The notes: a model not told the origin generated them from the letters alone. Counted from the stretch's first letter, positions 39,795 to 48,856 are shown. The stretch: DNA of 64,000 nt from Billgrantia endophytica (GCF_002879615.1 NZ_PNRF01000013.1:1-64000), one strand, 5' to 3'. Program-made: numbers and translations.

Positions 39795-41021
39795 CTACTC
39801 GATGACGCGGTCGATCACGACCTCCGCGGGTTCTCCGTCGACACTCCCCACGGCAACGCCGTCCAGGTCGCCGTACATGTCGCCCGTCTCGGGGGTGGCA
39901 TCGCCGCTGACCGTGACACGCACCAGCAGGCGCACCTCGCTTACCTGGGAGAGCGACGCCTCGCCGGACATGGCATGCCGGTCGTCGAGCACCAGCGTCG
40001 TCGGCAGGTCACCCAGCGTCACCCGAGCCACGGCCAGGGGAGGCAGTTCGCCCTCCATGTCCCGGGCCACGATGAACACGCGGGTATCGTCACCGAGCCG
40101 GCCCTGCAGGGCCTCGTCCAGACTCACCCGGAGATTGATGCCGGGCCCCTGGGCAACCGGCTCCGGCTCTTCCGGTGCCACACCCATGCGCTGCTGGGCA
40201 ATGCGAATCCCTTCACGCAGGGCTTCCGACGAACTGGAGTCGGACATGCCGGCGATGGCACGCCGCCAGTTATCGATGGCCAGTTCATAGTCGCCGCTGT
40301 CGAATGCCTGGACGCCGAGCATGCCGAGGATGGTCGGCTCCCGGGGGTCGCGTTCGAGGGTTTCATCGACCAGTGCCTGTACCTCGGCGGTCACGTTGCG
40401 GTCGGCCATGAAGAATTTCAGCTGCGCCTTCTGTGCCAGCAGCGATGGTACCCGCCCTTCCAGACCGATCAGGTTCTCCAGCGCATTCAGGGCATTGTCG
40501 CCCTGGCCGGAGTCGCGATAGATGGGATAGAGGGACGCCCAGACGTTGGGATTGCCCGGCTGACGTGCCGCCTCGCCTTCCAGGCGCTCCACCAGCGTCG
40601 GCAGGGAATCACTCTCCTGGTAGGCGTTGTACAGGGCCAGGTCTCCCTCGGCCCCATGCTGCTGATACCAGACCACCGATACGATCACCACGGCCACCGC
40701 CACCAGTGGCACGACAAAACGCCCGGATGTCGGCGAGTGCAGCGGCCCACGCTTCAGGGACTCGGTGTCCTCGAGCAGGCTGCGGTCGAGCTCCAGGCGA
40801 TCCTCCTCGAAGGTCGCCTGGTCGATATCGCCCCGTTCCAGCGCGGCCTCCAGCGATGCCAGCCGGCGACGATAGATCGACACGTTCTGCTCCGCAGACT
40901 GGTCGTTGGTCTCGAAGGCGGTCTGGGCATCGTAGACCAGGCGTGCCCGGCGCAGCGGGGCGACCAGCAGCCAGAGGGCGGGCAGCAGCAGGACGGCAAA
41001 GGCAATCCACAACAGGATCAT
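39795..41021 (-). CDS. ccmI: Cytochrome c maturation protein CcmI
   Basis: Part of the System I haem ligation complex, where it chaperones apocytochrome c to CcmF/CcmH. Two transmembrane helices in the first 120 residues (WIAFAVLLLPALWLLVAPL and FVVPLVAVAVVIVSVVWYQQ) frame a cytoplasmic loop rich in charged residues; the remaining part is a periplasmic TPR domain (LERDPREPTILGMLGVQAFDSGDYELAIDNWRRAI) and a C-terminal extension. It overlaps ccmH by 4 bases and ends 5 bp before smc. Confidence 0.93.
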   Translation of the reverse strand: MILLWIAFAVLLLPALWLLVAPLRRARLVYDAQTAFETNDQSAEQNVSIYRRRLASLEAALERGDIDQATFEEDRLELDRSLLEDTESLKRGPLHSPTSGRFVVPLVAVAVVIVSVVWYQQHGAEGDLALYNAYQESDSLPTLVERLEGEAARQPGNPNVWASLYPIYRDSGQGDNALNALENLIGLEGRVPSLLAQKAQLKFFMADRNVTAEVQALVDETLERDPREPTILGMLGVQAFDSGDYELAIDNWRRAIAGMSDSSSSEALREGIRIAQQRMGVAPEEPEPVAQGPGINLRVSLDEALQGRLGDDTRVFIVARDMEGELPPLAVARVTLGDLPTTLVLDDRHAMSGEASLSQVSEVRLLVRVTVSGDATPETGDMYGDLDGVAVGSVDGEPAEVVIDRVIE

Positions 41022-41491
41022 GGGGTTCTCCCGCGATTGATCAGGGCCTCGAGACGCGCGCGTTCTTCCTCGCTCAGGGCGCGAGCCGAGGCGTTACGCC
41101 GCGCCCGCACGACCAGGACCACCAGAATGCCGCCGAACACCACCAGGCCCCCCGGCAGCCCCCACAACAGATAGGTGCGGCCATCCAGGCGCGGGTTATA
41201 CAGCACGTAGTCGCCGAAGCGCTCGACCATGTGATCGCGGATCTCCATATCCGCTCTGCCGTCCTGCAGCATCATGTAGATACGGTCACGCATGTCGCGT
41301 GAGACCGGCGCGTCGGAATCGTTGATGGCCTGGTTCTCGCAGGTCGGGCAGCGCATGGAAGCCGTCAGGCTACGGTAGCGCTGCTCCATGACCGGGTCGT
41401 CGAATTCACGGACCTCGATGGCACCGGCCTGCGCCAGGCCGGCCATCAGCAACAGCGCGAGGCCAGCGAGCGTCAATCGAATCACTGCCAT
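41018..41491 (-). CDS. ccmH: Cytochrome c maturation protein CcmH (CcmL-type)
   Basis: Periplasmic, membrane-anchored thiol-disulfide protein that reduces apocytochrome c before haem attachment. A signal peptide (LTLAGLALLLMAGLAQAG) is followed by the redox motif RCPTCENQAI (about 48-57) and a C-terminal transmembrane helix with a basic tail. The length of 157 residues fits the short CcmL-type form, with the TPR part encoded separately by ccmI. It overlaps both ccmG and ccmI. Confidence 0.96.
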   Translation of the reverse strand: MAVIRLTLAGLALLLMAGLAQAGAIEVREFDDPVMEQRYRSLTASMRCPTCENQAINDSDAPVSRDMRDRIYMMLQDGRADMEIRDHMVERFGDYVLYNPRLDGRTYLLWGLPGGLVVFGGILVVLVVRARRNASARALSEEERARLEALINRGRTP

Positions 41492-42009
41492 TTTTCCACC
41501 TCCGGCAGGATGTGTTTACGGATGTCTTCCGGCGAGATATAGCCGGTATGGTGATAGCGGATGATGCCGTCGCGATCCACCAGGAAGGTTTCCGGCGCCC
41601 CGTAGACGCCGAGCTCGAAGCCCAGGTCGCCTTCGGGGTCAAAGATATTGACTTCGAAGGGGTCGCCGAAATCCTGCAGGAAACCCATGCCTTTCTCACG
41701 GGTGTCCTTGTAGCTGATGCCCACCAGGCGGATGCCACGGTCGGCGAGGTCCAGCAGCTGCGGCATCTCGCGCTTGCACTCCGGACACCACTCGCCCCAG
41801 ACGTTGACCAGGGTGACCTGCCCGCGGAACAGGGACTCATCCACCCGGCGCTCGGGATCTTCCAGGGTTTCCTTGTCGAAGACCGGGAAGTCCCGTGCCA
41901 TCAAGGCGGAATCGCGATGAAACGGGTTCAGCGACAGGCCCTGGTAGAGAAACACCGACAGCACCAGGAAGCCGATCAGTGGCAGCAGCAGCAGCAGACG
42001 ACGGATCAT
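41482..42009 (-). CDS. ccmG: Thiol:disulfide interchange protein CcmG (DsbE)
   Basis: Membrane-tethered thioredoxin-like protein supplying reductant for cytochrome c maturation. From ATG 42009 (MIRRLLLLLPLIGFLVLSV) it has one transmembrane anchor, then a thioredoxin fold with WGEWCPECKREMP holding the WCPEC redox pair. The longer open frame upstream (to 42141) lies inside ccmF and lacks homology, so the short start is used; it overlaps ccmF by 4 bases. Family length (about 175) is normal. Confidence 0.96.
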   Translation of the reverse strand: MIRRLLLLLPLIGFLVLSVFLYQGLSLNPFHRDSALMARDFPVFDKETLEDPERRVDESLFRGQVTLVNVWGEWCPECKREMPQLLDLADRGIRLVGISYKDTREKGMGFLQDFGDPFEVNIFDPEGDLGFELGVYGAPETFLVDRDGIIRYHHTGYISPEDIRKHILPEVEKWQ

Positions 42010-44021
42010 GCGGTGGCCTCCCGGGGCTTGGCCACGGTCGCTGCCTCTTCTTCCGGGTCGCGAGACGTCGCCAATCGACGATAGCGACGGTCGATCACGG
42101 CCAGGACACCGCCACCCGCCATCAGCAGGCCGCCCAGCCACAGCCAGCGCACGAACGGCTTGTACTGCACGCGCATGGCCCAGCTGTTGTCGCCAAGATC
42201 TTCACCCATGGCCACGTAGAGGTCGCGGAACAGGCCAGGGCGCAGGGCGACCTGGGTCATGGGCATGCCACGGGCGATGTAGAGCCGCTTCTCCGGCGTC
42301 ATGGTGAAGCTGCGACGGCTGCCGTCACGCTGCACCTCGATCACCGCGCGGTCGGCCAGGAAGTTGGCCCCGCGACGGCTGGTGAGCTCGGTCATGGTGA
42401 AGGTATAACCCGCCACCTGGGCGCTGTCGCCGATGCTCATGCGCACGTTGCGCTCAATGTTGTAGTTGGATACCACCGCGACACCGATGATGGTCACCGC
42501 CACACCCAAATGGCCCAGCTGCATGCCCCAGTAGGCCAGCGACAGCTTCTTCAACCCGGCGAGGCGCGTCGGTGCATGACGGGTCTTCTCGAAGATGTCC
42601 CGGAACATCGGCAGCACGATCCACATGGCGGTCACCAGGCCGATGGCGACCCAGGCGTTCCACTCGTTGCCGAAGATGAACGGCATGATGATACCGATGG
42701 CCAGCGCCGCGACACCGGCAAGCCACAGCCGCTTGACCAGTGCGCGGGCGTCGGTCTGCTTCCAGCGAGCTATCGGCCCCAGACCCATGAAGATGCACAT
42801 GATCACGGTGAGTGGCACGAACAGGGCATTGAAGTACGGGGGGCCCACGCTGATCTTGCCCAGGTCGAGGGCGTCGAGCAGCAGCGGATAGACGGTGCCC
42901 ATCAGCACGGTGACGGTGATGATCACCAGCATGATGTTGTTGATCAGCAGCAGGGCGTCACGGGAGAGCCAGTTGAAGCTGGTCTTGTGACTGACCCGCG
43001 GCGCCCGCAGAGCGAAGATCAACAACGACAGGCCGACGGTGATACCGAGCAGCACCAGGATGAAGAAGCCGCGGGACGGATCGTTGGCGAAGGCATGTAC
43101 CGACGTCAACACGCCGGAGCGCACCAGGAAGGTGCCGAGCAGCGATAGCGAGAAGGTGGTAATCGCCAATAGCAGCGTCCAGCTCTTGAAGGAGCCGCGC
43201 TTCTCGGTCACCGCCAGGGAGTGCATCAATGCGGTGCCCGTCAGCCAGGGCAGCAGCGAGGCGTTCTCCACCGGGTCCCAGAACCACCAGCCGCCCCAGC
43301 CCAGCTCATAGTAGGCCCACCAGCTGCCCAGGGCGATGCCGATCGTGAGGAAAGCCCAGGCCAGATTGGTCCAGGGGCGCGCCCAGCGTGCCCAGGCCGC
43401 ATCCAGGCGCCCTCCCAGCAGCGCGGCGATGGCGAAGGCGAAGACCACCGAGAAGCCCACGTAGCCCATGTAGAGCATTGGCGGATGCAGGATCAGGCCG
43501 ATGTCCTGCAGCAGCGGGTTCAGGTCGGCGCCATCCTGCGGCACGTTGGGCAGGATGCGCTCGAAGGGGTTGGAGGTGATCAGGATGAACAGCAGGAAGC
43601 CGACGCAGACCGCCCCCAGCACGCCGATGACCCGGGCCACCATGTCGCGTGGAAGTTCACGGGAATAGCGCGCGGCGAAGAAGCCCCAGCCGGCCAGCAT
43701 CAGGCTCCACAGCAGTACCGATCCCTCGTGGTTGCCCCACACGGCACTGAACTTGTAGTACCAGGGCAGCATGGAGTTGGAGTTGTTGGCCACGTTGAGC
43801 ACGCTGAAGTCGTCCAGCATGTAGCTGGCCGTGAGCGCGGCATAGGCAATGGCCACGAACAGGAACTGCCCGCTTGCCATGGGGCGGGCATAGGCCATCA
43901 GCAACGGCCGGCGCAGGGAGGCGCCGGCCAGCGGCATCAGCGTCTGGGCCATCGCCAGCAACAGGGCGATGACCAGGGCGAAATGGCCGATTTCGGGAAT
44001 CATCTGGATCTGCATGGACAC
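42006..44021 (-). CDS. ccmF: Cytochrome c haem lyase subunit CcmF
   Basis: Large polytopic membrane protein of 671 residues that ligates haem to apocytochrome c. It begins MIPEIGHFALVIALLLAMAQ and contains the tryptophan-rich WWD motif (ELGWGGWWFWDPVENASLLPWL, about 230-250) and the periplasmic histidines used for haem handling. About 14-15 hydrophobic segments are visible. It sits between ccmE and ccmG, overlapping ccmG by 4 bases. Confidence 0.98.
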   Translation of the reverse strand: MSMQIQMIPEIGHFALVIALLLAMAQTLMPLAGASLRRPLLMAYARPMASGQFLFVAIAYAALTASYMLDDFSVLNVANNSNSMLPWYYKFSAVWGNHEGSVLLWSLMLAGWGFFAARYSRELPRDMVARVIGVLGAVCVGFLLFILITSNPFERILPNVPQDGADLNPLLQDIGLILHPPMLYMGYVGFSVVFAFAIAALLGGRLDAAWARWARPWTNLAWAFLTIGIALGSWWAYYELGWGGWWFWDPVENASLLPWLTGTALMHSLAVTEKRGSFKSWTLLLAITTFSLSLLGTFLVRSGVLTSVHAFANDPSRGFFILVLLGITVGLSLLIFALRAPRVSHKTSFNWLSRDALLLINNIMLVIITVTVLMGTVYPLLLDALDLGKISVGPPYFNALFVPLTVIMCIFMGLGPIARWKQTDARALVKRLWLAGVAALAIGIIMPFIFGNEWNAWVAIGLVTAMWIVLPMFRDIFEKTRHAPTRLAGLKKLSLAYWGMQLGHLGVAVTIIGVAVVSNYNIERNVRMSIGDSAQVAGYTFTMTELTSRRGANFLADRAVIEVQRDGSRRSFTMTPEKRLYIARGMPMTQVALRPGLFRDLYVAMGEDLGDNSWAMRVQYKPFVRWLWLGGLLMAGGGVLAVIDRRYRRLATSRDPEEEAATVAKPREATA

Positions 44022-44027
44022 TCCGGA

Positions 44028-44540
44028 TCAGTACTGGCTCGCGCCTTCACTTTCCTCTCGTTCCTCGACGCGCTTGGCTACCTTGGCGGCCTTGGTCTGA
44101 AAGTCGGCGGGTGAATAGCCGGCCGCTTCCAGGGCATCGGCCACCTCGGGCGGCATGTAGTTCTCGTCGTGACGTGCCAGCACCTGGTCGGCACGGAACA
44201 GGCCATTCTGCTGGAGTTGGCCGACCACTACCACGCCCTGTCCCTCACGGAACAGGTCCGGCAGGATACCACTGTAGGAAACGCGAAGGTCCTCGACATA
44301 GTCGGTAACGGTGAACTCGACGTCCAGGCTGTCCGGATTTCGGGAGACGGTCCCTTCCCTCACCATGCCGCCTGCCCGGATCTGGCGTTCATAGGGCGCA
44401 TCGCCGGCCGCGATCTCGATCGGGCTGAAGAAGAGGTTGATGTTGGAGCGCAGTGCATAGAGCGTCAGGCCCACGGCAATTGCCGCAAGTGACACCAGGC
44501 CGAGGATCACGAACAGTTTCTGCTTACGTTTAGGCGTCAT
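44028..44540 (-). CDS. ccmE: Cytochrome c maturation haem chaperone CcmE
   Basis: Periplasmic haem chaperone that binds haem covalently. From ATG 44540 (MTPKRKQKLFVILGLVSL) it has one N-terminal transmembrane helix and an OB-fold with YSGILPDLFREGQGVVVVGQL; the haem-binding His is in LARHDENYMPPEV. The upstream extension of the open frame overlaps ccmD and is not conserved, so the shorter start was taken. The tail is longer and more charged than in E. coli. Confidence 0.97.
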   Translation of the reverse strand: MTPKRKQKLFVILGLVSLAAIAVGLTLYALRSNINLFFSPIEIAAGDAPYERQIRAGGMVREGTVSRNPDSLDVEFTVTDYVEDLRVSYSGILPDLFREGQGVVVVGQLQQNGLFRADQVLARHDENYMPPEVADALEAAGYSPADFQTKAAKVAKRVEEREESEGASQY

Positions 44541-44769
44541 TGGTGCTTCCACCCCTGCTAGTTTGAATCGGTTGCGCCCCGGCGGCCCGGGTCGCCAGAC
44601 GGCTTTCACGGCGAACGCGACGCGCAAGCTGCCGCAGCAGCTGTCGGCGCTCGGCGCGAGCATGTATCACGGTTCCCAGCAGCAGCGCTGCGGTAACGCC
44701 CCAGGCCGCCCAGACATAGGGGGCGTGGCCGCCCATGGCGAAGAAATCCTGCAACGTGTCGAATGCCAT
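44530..44769 (-). CDS. ccmD: Haem exporter protein CcmD
   Basis: Small membrane protein of 79 residues with one transmembrane helix (APYVWAAWGVTAALLLGTVIHA) and a basic tail (RRQLLRQLARRVRRE). It stabilises CcmE in the CcmABCD complex and releases holo-CcmE. It starts at the last base of ccmC and overlaps the ccmE start. The C-terminal tail after the helix is a little longer than usual. Confidence 0.93.
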   Translation of the reverse strand: MAFDTLQDFFAMGGHAPYVWAAWGVTAALLLGTVIHARAERRQLLRQLARRVRRESRLATRAAGAQPIQTSRGGSTNDA

Positions 44770-45509
44770 CAGTTCGCCTCCCCGGCCAGCTCACGGACCC
44801 AGCGCTTGTTGGCTTCCCGGCGCAGTATCTCGCTGCGGGTGCGCATCAGCGTCAGGGCGATGAAGAAGCTGTAGAAGCCCAGCACCATGATCAGCAGCGG
44901 CAGCCACATCTCCATGGGCATGGTCGGGCGGGATGTAATGGTGAAGGTGGCGGGCTGGTGCAGCGTATACCACCAGTCCACGGAATACTTGATGATGGGA
45001 ATGTTGATGACCCCCACCATGGCCAGCACCGATGCGGCCCGGGAAGCGCTGTCGCGGCTGGTGAAGGCACCGCGCAGGGCGATCACTCCCAGGTAGAGGA
45101 ACAGCAGGATCAGCATCGAGGTCAGGCGCGCGTCCCACATCCACCAGGTTCCCCAGGTGGGTACCCCCCAGACCGCCCCGGAGAACAGTGCAACGAATGT
45201 CATGGCGGCCCCGAGAGGCGCCATCACGGCAGCCGCCATATCGGCGATCTTGATCTTCCAGACCATGAAGATCACCGCCGATACGGCCATCGATACGAAG
45301 ATGGACTGGGCCAGGAAGGCGGCCGGCACATGGACGTAGATGATACGAAAGCTGTTGCCCTGTTGGTAGTCGGCCGGGGCGAAGGCCAGCCCCCAGATGC
45401 TGCCTACCACGATGAGGATCAGCGCCGCCACCCAGAACCAGGGCTGGAGCCGTGCACTGATACCGTAGAACCACTTGGGAGAACCCAGCTTATGAATAAA
45501 GGCCCACAT
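44769..45509 (-). CDS. ccmC: Haem exporter membrane protein CcmC
   Basis: Six-helix membrane protein of 246 residues that presents haem to CcmE. The WWD-type motif appears as [18 protein letters not shown] (about 105-122), and the start [15 protein letters not shown] is typical. Periplasmic histidines flank the motif. It follows ccmB by 14 bp and overlaps ccmD by one base. Confidence 0.97.
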   Translation of the reverse strand: MWAFIHKLGSPKWFYGISARLQPWFWVAALILIVVGSIWGLAFAPADYQQGNSFRIIYVHVPAAFLAQSIFVSMAVSAVIFMVWKIKIADMAAAVMAPLGAAMTFVALFSGAVWGVPTWGTWWMWDARLTSMLILLFLYLGVIALRGAFTSRDSASRAASVLAMVGVINIPIIKYSVDWWYTLHQPATFTITSRPTMPMEMWLPLLIMVLGFYSFFIALTLMRTRSEILRREANKRWVRELAGEAN

Positions 45510-45523
45510 GCCTCGTCAACCTC

Positions 45524-46264
45524 TCAACCGTTGATACTGATACGCAGCGACGCCGCGATCGCCAGGGGTGCCAAGATCAGCGCGAGCGCCAGCAGCGCGC
45601 CGAGAATCGCCAGATGCGCCATGACACCGTCACCCAAGATGGCGGCCTGCACGGCCCCGGCGCCGAAAATCAGCACCGGTATGTAAAGGGGAAGTACCAG
45701 CAGCGACAATAATACGCCGCCACGGGACAATCCCACCGTCAGCGCCGCTCCGATGGCACCGATCAAGCTGAGGCTGGCACTGCCCAGTGCCAGCGATACG
45801 GCCAGCACGGCATAGCTGCCGGCCGGCAATGCCAGCATGATGCCCAGCAGCGGCGCCATCAGCGCCAGCGGCAGGCCAGTCAGCAGCCAGTGCACGGCCA
45901 CCTTGGCCAGCGCCAGCAGAGCCAGCGGCTGTGGCGTCAGCAGTAGCTGCTCCAGGGAGCCGTCGTCATAATCGGCCCGGAACAGGCTGTCCAACGACAG
46001 CAGCGCGGCGAGCAGGGCCGCCACCCACAGCAGGCCGGGAGCGATGGCCGCCAGCAGCTGCGGATCGGGCGAGATGCCGATCGGAAACAGGGTGATCACG
46101 ATGGCGAAGAAGACCAGCGGGTTCATCACCTCGCTGCGACGACGAAGCAGAAGCACCAGATCACGCTTGAGCGTCGCCCAGAATGCGACCGTCAGGCCAC
46201 CGTGGGGTTCCCCACTCGTCAGCGTCATGGCTTTCCCTGTCAATGTGCCGTCAGTTCCCGTCAT
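45524..46264 (-). CDS. ccmB: Haem exporter membrane protein CcmB
   Basis: Permease component of the CcmAB ABC unit, which drives release of holo-CcmE. Six hydrophobic segments follow a short cytoplasmic N-terminus; the signature LLLRRRSEVMNPLVFFAIVITLFPIGI and LLSLDSLFRADYDDGSLEQLLL are conserved. Two starts are possible: ATG 46264, which has GGGGGAGG 5 bases upstream and overlaps ccmA by 14 bases, or ATG 46228, nearer the family length. The first is given for its ribosome site. Confidence 0.94.
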   Translation of the reverse strand: MTGTDGTLTGKAMTLTSGEPHGGLTVAFWATLKRDLVLLLRRRSEVMNPLVFFAIVITLFPIGISPDPQLLAAIAPGLLWVAALLAALLSLDSLFRADYDDGSLEQLLLTPQPLALLALAKVAVHWLLTGLPLALMAPLLGIMLALPAGSYAVLAVSLALGSASLSLIGAIGAALTVGLSRGGVLLSLLVLPLYIPVLIFGAGAVQAAILGDGVMAHLAILGALLALALILAPLAIAASLRISING

Positions 46265-46916
46265 CGAGGCCTCCCCCACCGAGTCGAATGCGGCGCAGCT
46301 CGGCACAGGGCGTCAGCTCGTGGTGGGTCGTCACCAGCACGCAGCCACCCTGGCGAGCGTGGTCGACCAGTCTCTGTTCCAGGGCATTGACACCGTCACG
46401 GTCGATGGCCGTGAAGGGCTCGTCCAGCACCCACAGCGGACGCGGCGTCAGCACCAGGCGAGCCAGTGCAACCCGCCGCTGCTGCCCGGCGGAGAGCTGA
46501 CCCGCCGGCAGGTCCTCGAATCCCGCCAGGCCCACGTCTTCCAGGGCGGCGTAGCGGGCGGCTTCGTCCCGAGGCTGCCCTGCGATGGCCTGGTACCAGG
46601 TCAGGTTCTCCAGCGGCGTCAGCGCCGCCTTCACCCCTGGCGCATGGCCCAGGTAAAGCAGGTTGGTCAGGAACGACTCACGGGCATCACGCATGGGACG
46701 ATCGTCCCAGAAGAGATCCCCTTCATAGTCGGCGAGCTGACCGGACAGGATTTTCAGCAGGGTGGTCTTGCCGCTGCCGTTGGGACCCTCGACACGCACG
46801 ATTTCGCCTGTGCGGATGTCCAGATCCAACTCTCTGAACAGCCAGCGGTCGTCGCGCTCACACGCCAGATTTCGCGCTTGCAGACGCAGGCTCACGGCTC
46901 TCTCCAGGAATGGCAT
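46251..46916 (-). CDS. ccmA: Haem exporter ATP-binding protein CcmA
   Basis: ABC ATPase of 221 residues for cytochrome c maturation. Walker A VEGPNGSGKTTLLKIL (about 42-57), signature LSAGQQRRVALARL, Walker B LWVLDEPFTAID and switch His in VTTHHEL are all present. ARNLACERDDRWLF near the start is characteristic of CcmA. It is the first gene of the ccm operon, facing away from the S24 peptidase gene with a shared 181-bp intergenic region. Confidence 0.96.
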   Translation of the reverse strand: MPFLERAVSLRLQARNLACERDDRWLFRELDLDIRTGEIVRVEGPNGSGKTTLLKILSGQLADYEGDLFWDDRPMRDARESFLTNLLYLGHAPGVKAALTPLENLTWYQAIAGQPRDEAARYAALEDVGLAGFEDLPAGQLSAGQQRRVALARLVLTPRPLWVLDEPFTAIDRDGVNALEQRLVDHARQGGCVLVTTHHELTPCAELRRIRLGGGGLDDGN

Positions 46917-47020
46917 TTTCGCCGCAAACTCTACACGGAATGGGTTTTTGCCGCTAGTGACCGGCCCGCGTCACGGCGTCACTCTTGCCACAGGTCAAGG
47001 GTTGTTTGTGACAAGGGAAC

Positions 47021-47048
47021 TTGCCAGCGGGCACCCTGCTGCTATGAT
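47021..47048 (+). promoter_or_regulatory. Sigma-70 promoter of the S24 peptidase gene
   Basis: TTGCCA (47021-47026) and TATGAT (47043-47048) are spaced by 16 bp. The predicted start falls at about 47055, just before the LexA box. Confidence 0.7.
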
Positions 47049-47057
47049 GTTTGATAC

Positions 47058-47073
47058 CTGTACATTTCAACAG
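47058..47073. promoter_or_regulatory. LexA (SOS) box
   Basis: CTGTACATTTCAACAG matches the gammaproteobacterial SOS consensus CTGT-N8-ACAG exactly. It sits at the expected transcription start, 25 bp before the ATG, where bound LexA would block transcription. Confidence 0.8.
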
Positions 47074-47097
47074 GCTCGTCCAGAAGGAAAACGCCAC

Positions 47098-47568
47098 ATG
47101 TCGCAGGCTTCCACGCACTATCTGCACCGACGTCCCAACCTGCCCCTGGCCCATTCCTGGGTCAGCATCGAGGGCGTGGACCTCGTCGAGATCCCGTTGC
47201 TGGGGGATGTCTCGGCCGGCATGCCCATCGAAGCCTGCCCCACCAACGGTTCCATTCGGGCTCCGTCCCGCATGGTGCGCCGCAATACCTACGCCTTGAG
47301 AGTTCGCGGCGACTCCATGATCGATTGCAACATCTTCGATGGTGACGTGATCATCATAGAGCGCCAGGAAAGCGCCGAGAACGGCGAAACGGCAGTGGTC
47401 CTGATCAACCATCAGGAAGTCACCCTCAAGACCCTCTATATCGAGAAGACCGGGGTGAGGCTGCAGCCGGCCAATACCAGCATGCCGCCCATCTACCTGA
47501 AGAACAGCGATATCCAGGTGCTCGGCATGGTCATGGGGGTGGTGCGCCAGCGCGAGCTGACCCACTGA
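47098..47568 (+). CDS. S24 family peptidase, UmuD/LexA C-terminal-like, SOS regulated
   Basis: Self-cleaving serine peptidase of 156 residues made of the LexA/UmuD-type C-terminal domain only, without a helix-turn-helix. The catalytic Ser is in RVRGDSMID (about residue 76) and the Lys in EVTLKTLYI (about 114). A possible Ala-Gly or Cys-containing cleavage region lies at GDVSAGMPIEA (about 38-48). ATG 47098 has AAGGA upstream; the earlier ATG at 47047 would place the LexA box inside the gene. UmuD normally pairs with UmuC, but the next gene is a YigZ protein, so it may be a lone UmuD paralogue acting on Pol V or LexA. Role inferred. Confidence 0.85.
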   Translation: MSQASTHYLHRRPNLPLAHSWVSIEGVDLVEIPLLGDVSAGMPIEACPTNGSIRAPSRMVRRNTYALRVRGDSMIDCNIFDGDVIIIERQESAENGETAVVLINHQEVTLKTLYIEKTGVRLQPANTSMPPIYLKNSDIQVLGMVMGVVRQRELTH

Positions 47569-48185
47569 TGCGTTACCCCGTGCCCGACATTGCCCCCGGC
47601 CAGTGGCTGGAACACGAGCTTATCGTCGAAAGGAGCCGTTTCATCGCCTGGGTCTGTCACGCCCCCGACGTGGCGAACTTCAATGTCTTGCTGACAGAAG
47701 CCCGCAGGACCCACCCCAACGCCAGCCATCATTGCAGCGCCTTTATCGCTGGAGCCCCCGGCGAACAGAGCGCCATCGGTTTTTCCGACGATGGCGAGCC
47801 CGGCGGCACCGCCGGCCGCCCCATGTTCCAGGTGCTGGAAGGCGCCGGCCTCGGCCAGGTAGGCTGCGTGGTCACGCGTTACTTCGGCGGCACCAAACTG
47901 GGAACAGGGGGACTGGCCCGAGCCTATACCCAGGCCGTGAGTCAGGCCCTGGCCATGATCCCACAGCGCCTGGTGACCGAAAGGACCCCGCTGAGGCTGA
48001 TGGTCGATTTCGCCGGCGAGGCCGAGGCACGCCACTGGCTCGCCGAACGGGAGATCCCCGTGAAGGCCGCCGACTATCACGCCAGCGGCGTGACCCTTCA
48101 GGTCGGCTGGCCCACCGGCGAAGACAGCGCTCACCTGAATGAGCTGGCCTCGCGGCTCAAGGGGCGACTCAACGTCACCGCCTGA
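47568..48185 (+). CDS. YigZ/IMPACT family protein
   Basis: UPF0029 protein of 205 residues with an N-terminal IMPACT domain (VERSRFIAW, THPNASHHCSAF, SDDGEPGGTAGRPMFQ, VTRYFGGTKLGTGGLARAY) and a C-terminal ferredoxin-like domain. The eukaryotic homologue inhibits GCN2; the bacterial role is not established. Its ATG overlaps the stop of the S24 peptidase gene, so it is likely co-expressed and possibly SOS-influenced. Confidence 0.95.
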   Translation: MRYPVPDIAPGQWLEHELIVERSRFIAWVCHAPDVANFNVLLTEARRTHPNASHHCSAFIAGAPGEQSAIGFSDDGEPGGTAGRPMFQVLEGAGLGQVGCVVTRYFGGTKLGTGGLARAYTQAVSQALAMIPQRLVTERTPLRLMVDFAGEAEARHWLAEREIPVKAADYHASGVTLQVGWPTGEDSAHLNELASRLKGRLNVTA

Positions 48186-48187
48186 CC

Positions 48188-48856
48188 CTACTTGCAGCTG
48201 CCCAAGGCCACCTCGTAGGAGCGCTCGATATGGTCTTCGAGTAGCGCCCGCGCCGCCTTGACGTCGCGCTCCAGCGCCAGCTCGACCAGCTCACCGTGCT
48301 GGGCATCGAGGATCCGGCGTACCGCCGGTACGCCGGGAGCCATGCGTCGGTAACGGTCGAACTGATCATGCAACTGGTCGATGAAGCGCAATAGCCATAC
48401 CGACCCGCAGGGCGCCACTAGCGTGCGATGAAAACGTCCGTGAAGTCGCTCCCACTCATCCACCTTGTCCAGAGACAGATCCGCACGCTTGAGGCGATGA
48501 GCCGCCGCCAGCAGTTCCGATTCCCACTCGGCATCGCCGTTGAGAATAGCCCGCTCCAGCGCCATACCCTCCAGCTCGCGACGCATGCCCGCGATATCAT
48601 CGAGTTCGCGACGATCGAGGCGCGGAACACGAAAGCCGCGCTGATTCTCCTGAACCAGCAGGCCGTATGCCGCCAGTCGATTGAGCGCCTCCCTCAGAGG
48701 GCTCAGCCCCACCCGGTACTGCTCCTTGAGCCCATTGATGGCCACTTTCTCACCAGCCGCGAAGCGGCCGTTGACCAGATCCTGACGCATGGCGTCGAAG
48801 ACTCTGCTGGAGGTCGTGGCACTCTCCTTACGTTCCTTGCGCTGCGGTATGTCCAT
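48188..48856 (-). CDS. GntR-family (FadR/FCD) transcriptional regulator
   Basis: Regulator of 222 residues with an N-terminal winged helix (FDAMRQDLVNGRFAAGEKVAINGLKEQYRVGLSPLREALNRLAAYGLL) and a C-terminal FCD ligand-binding domain with metal-type histidines (LHGRFHRTL, DAQHGELV, DHIERSYEV). Start ATG 48856 is taken; the open frame upstream is unrelated. It faces the chromate-transporter genes. An AAAATCGATTT palindrome in the divergent region and again before the TRAP genes is its probable operator, so it likely controls the whole uptake locus. Confidence 0.92.
   Translation of the reverse strand: MDIPQRKERKESATTSSRVFDAMRQDLVNGRFAAGEKVAINGLKEQYRVGLSPLREALNRLAAYGLLVQENQRGFRVPRLDRRELDDIAGMRRELEGMALERAILNGDAEWESELLAAAHRLKRADLSLDKVDEWERLHGRFHRTLVAPCGSVWLLRFIDQLHDQFDRYRRMAPGVPAVRRILDAQHGELVELALERDVKAARALLEDHIERSYEVALGSCK

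Noticed and set aside
38314-40290. 658-codon plus-strand open frame opposite smc and ccmI
   Set aside because: It spans two genuine minus-strand genes and encodes low-complexity Leu/Gly/Ala-rich sequence.
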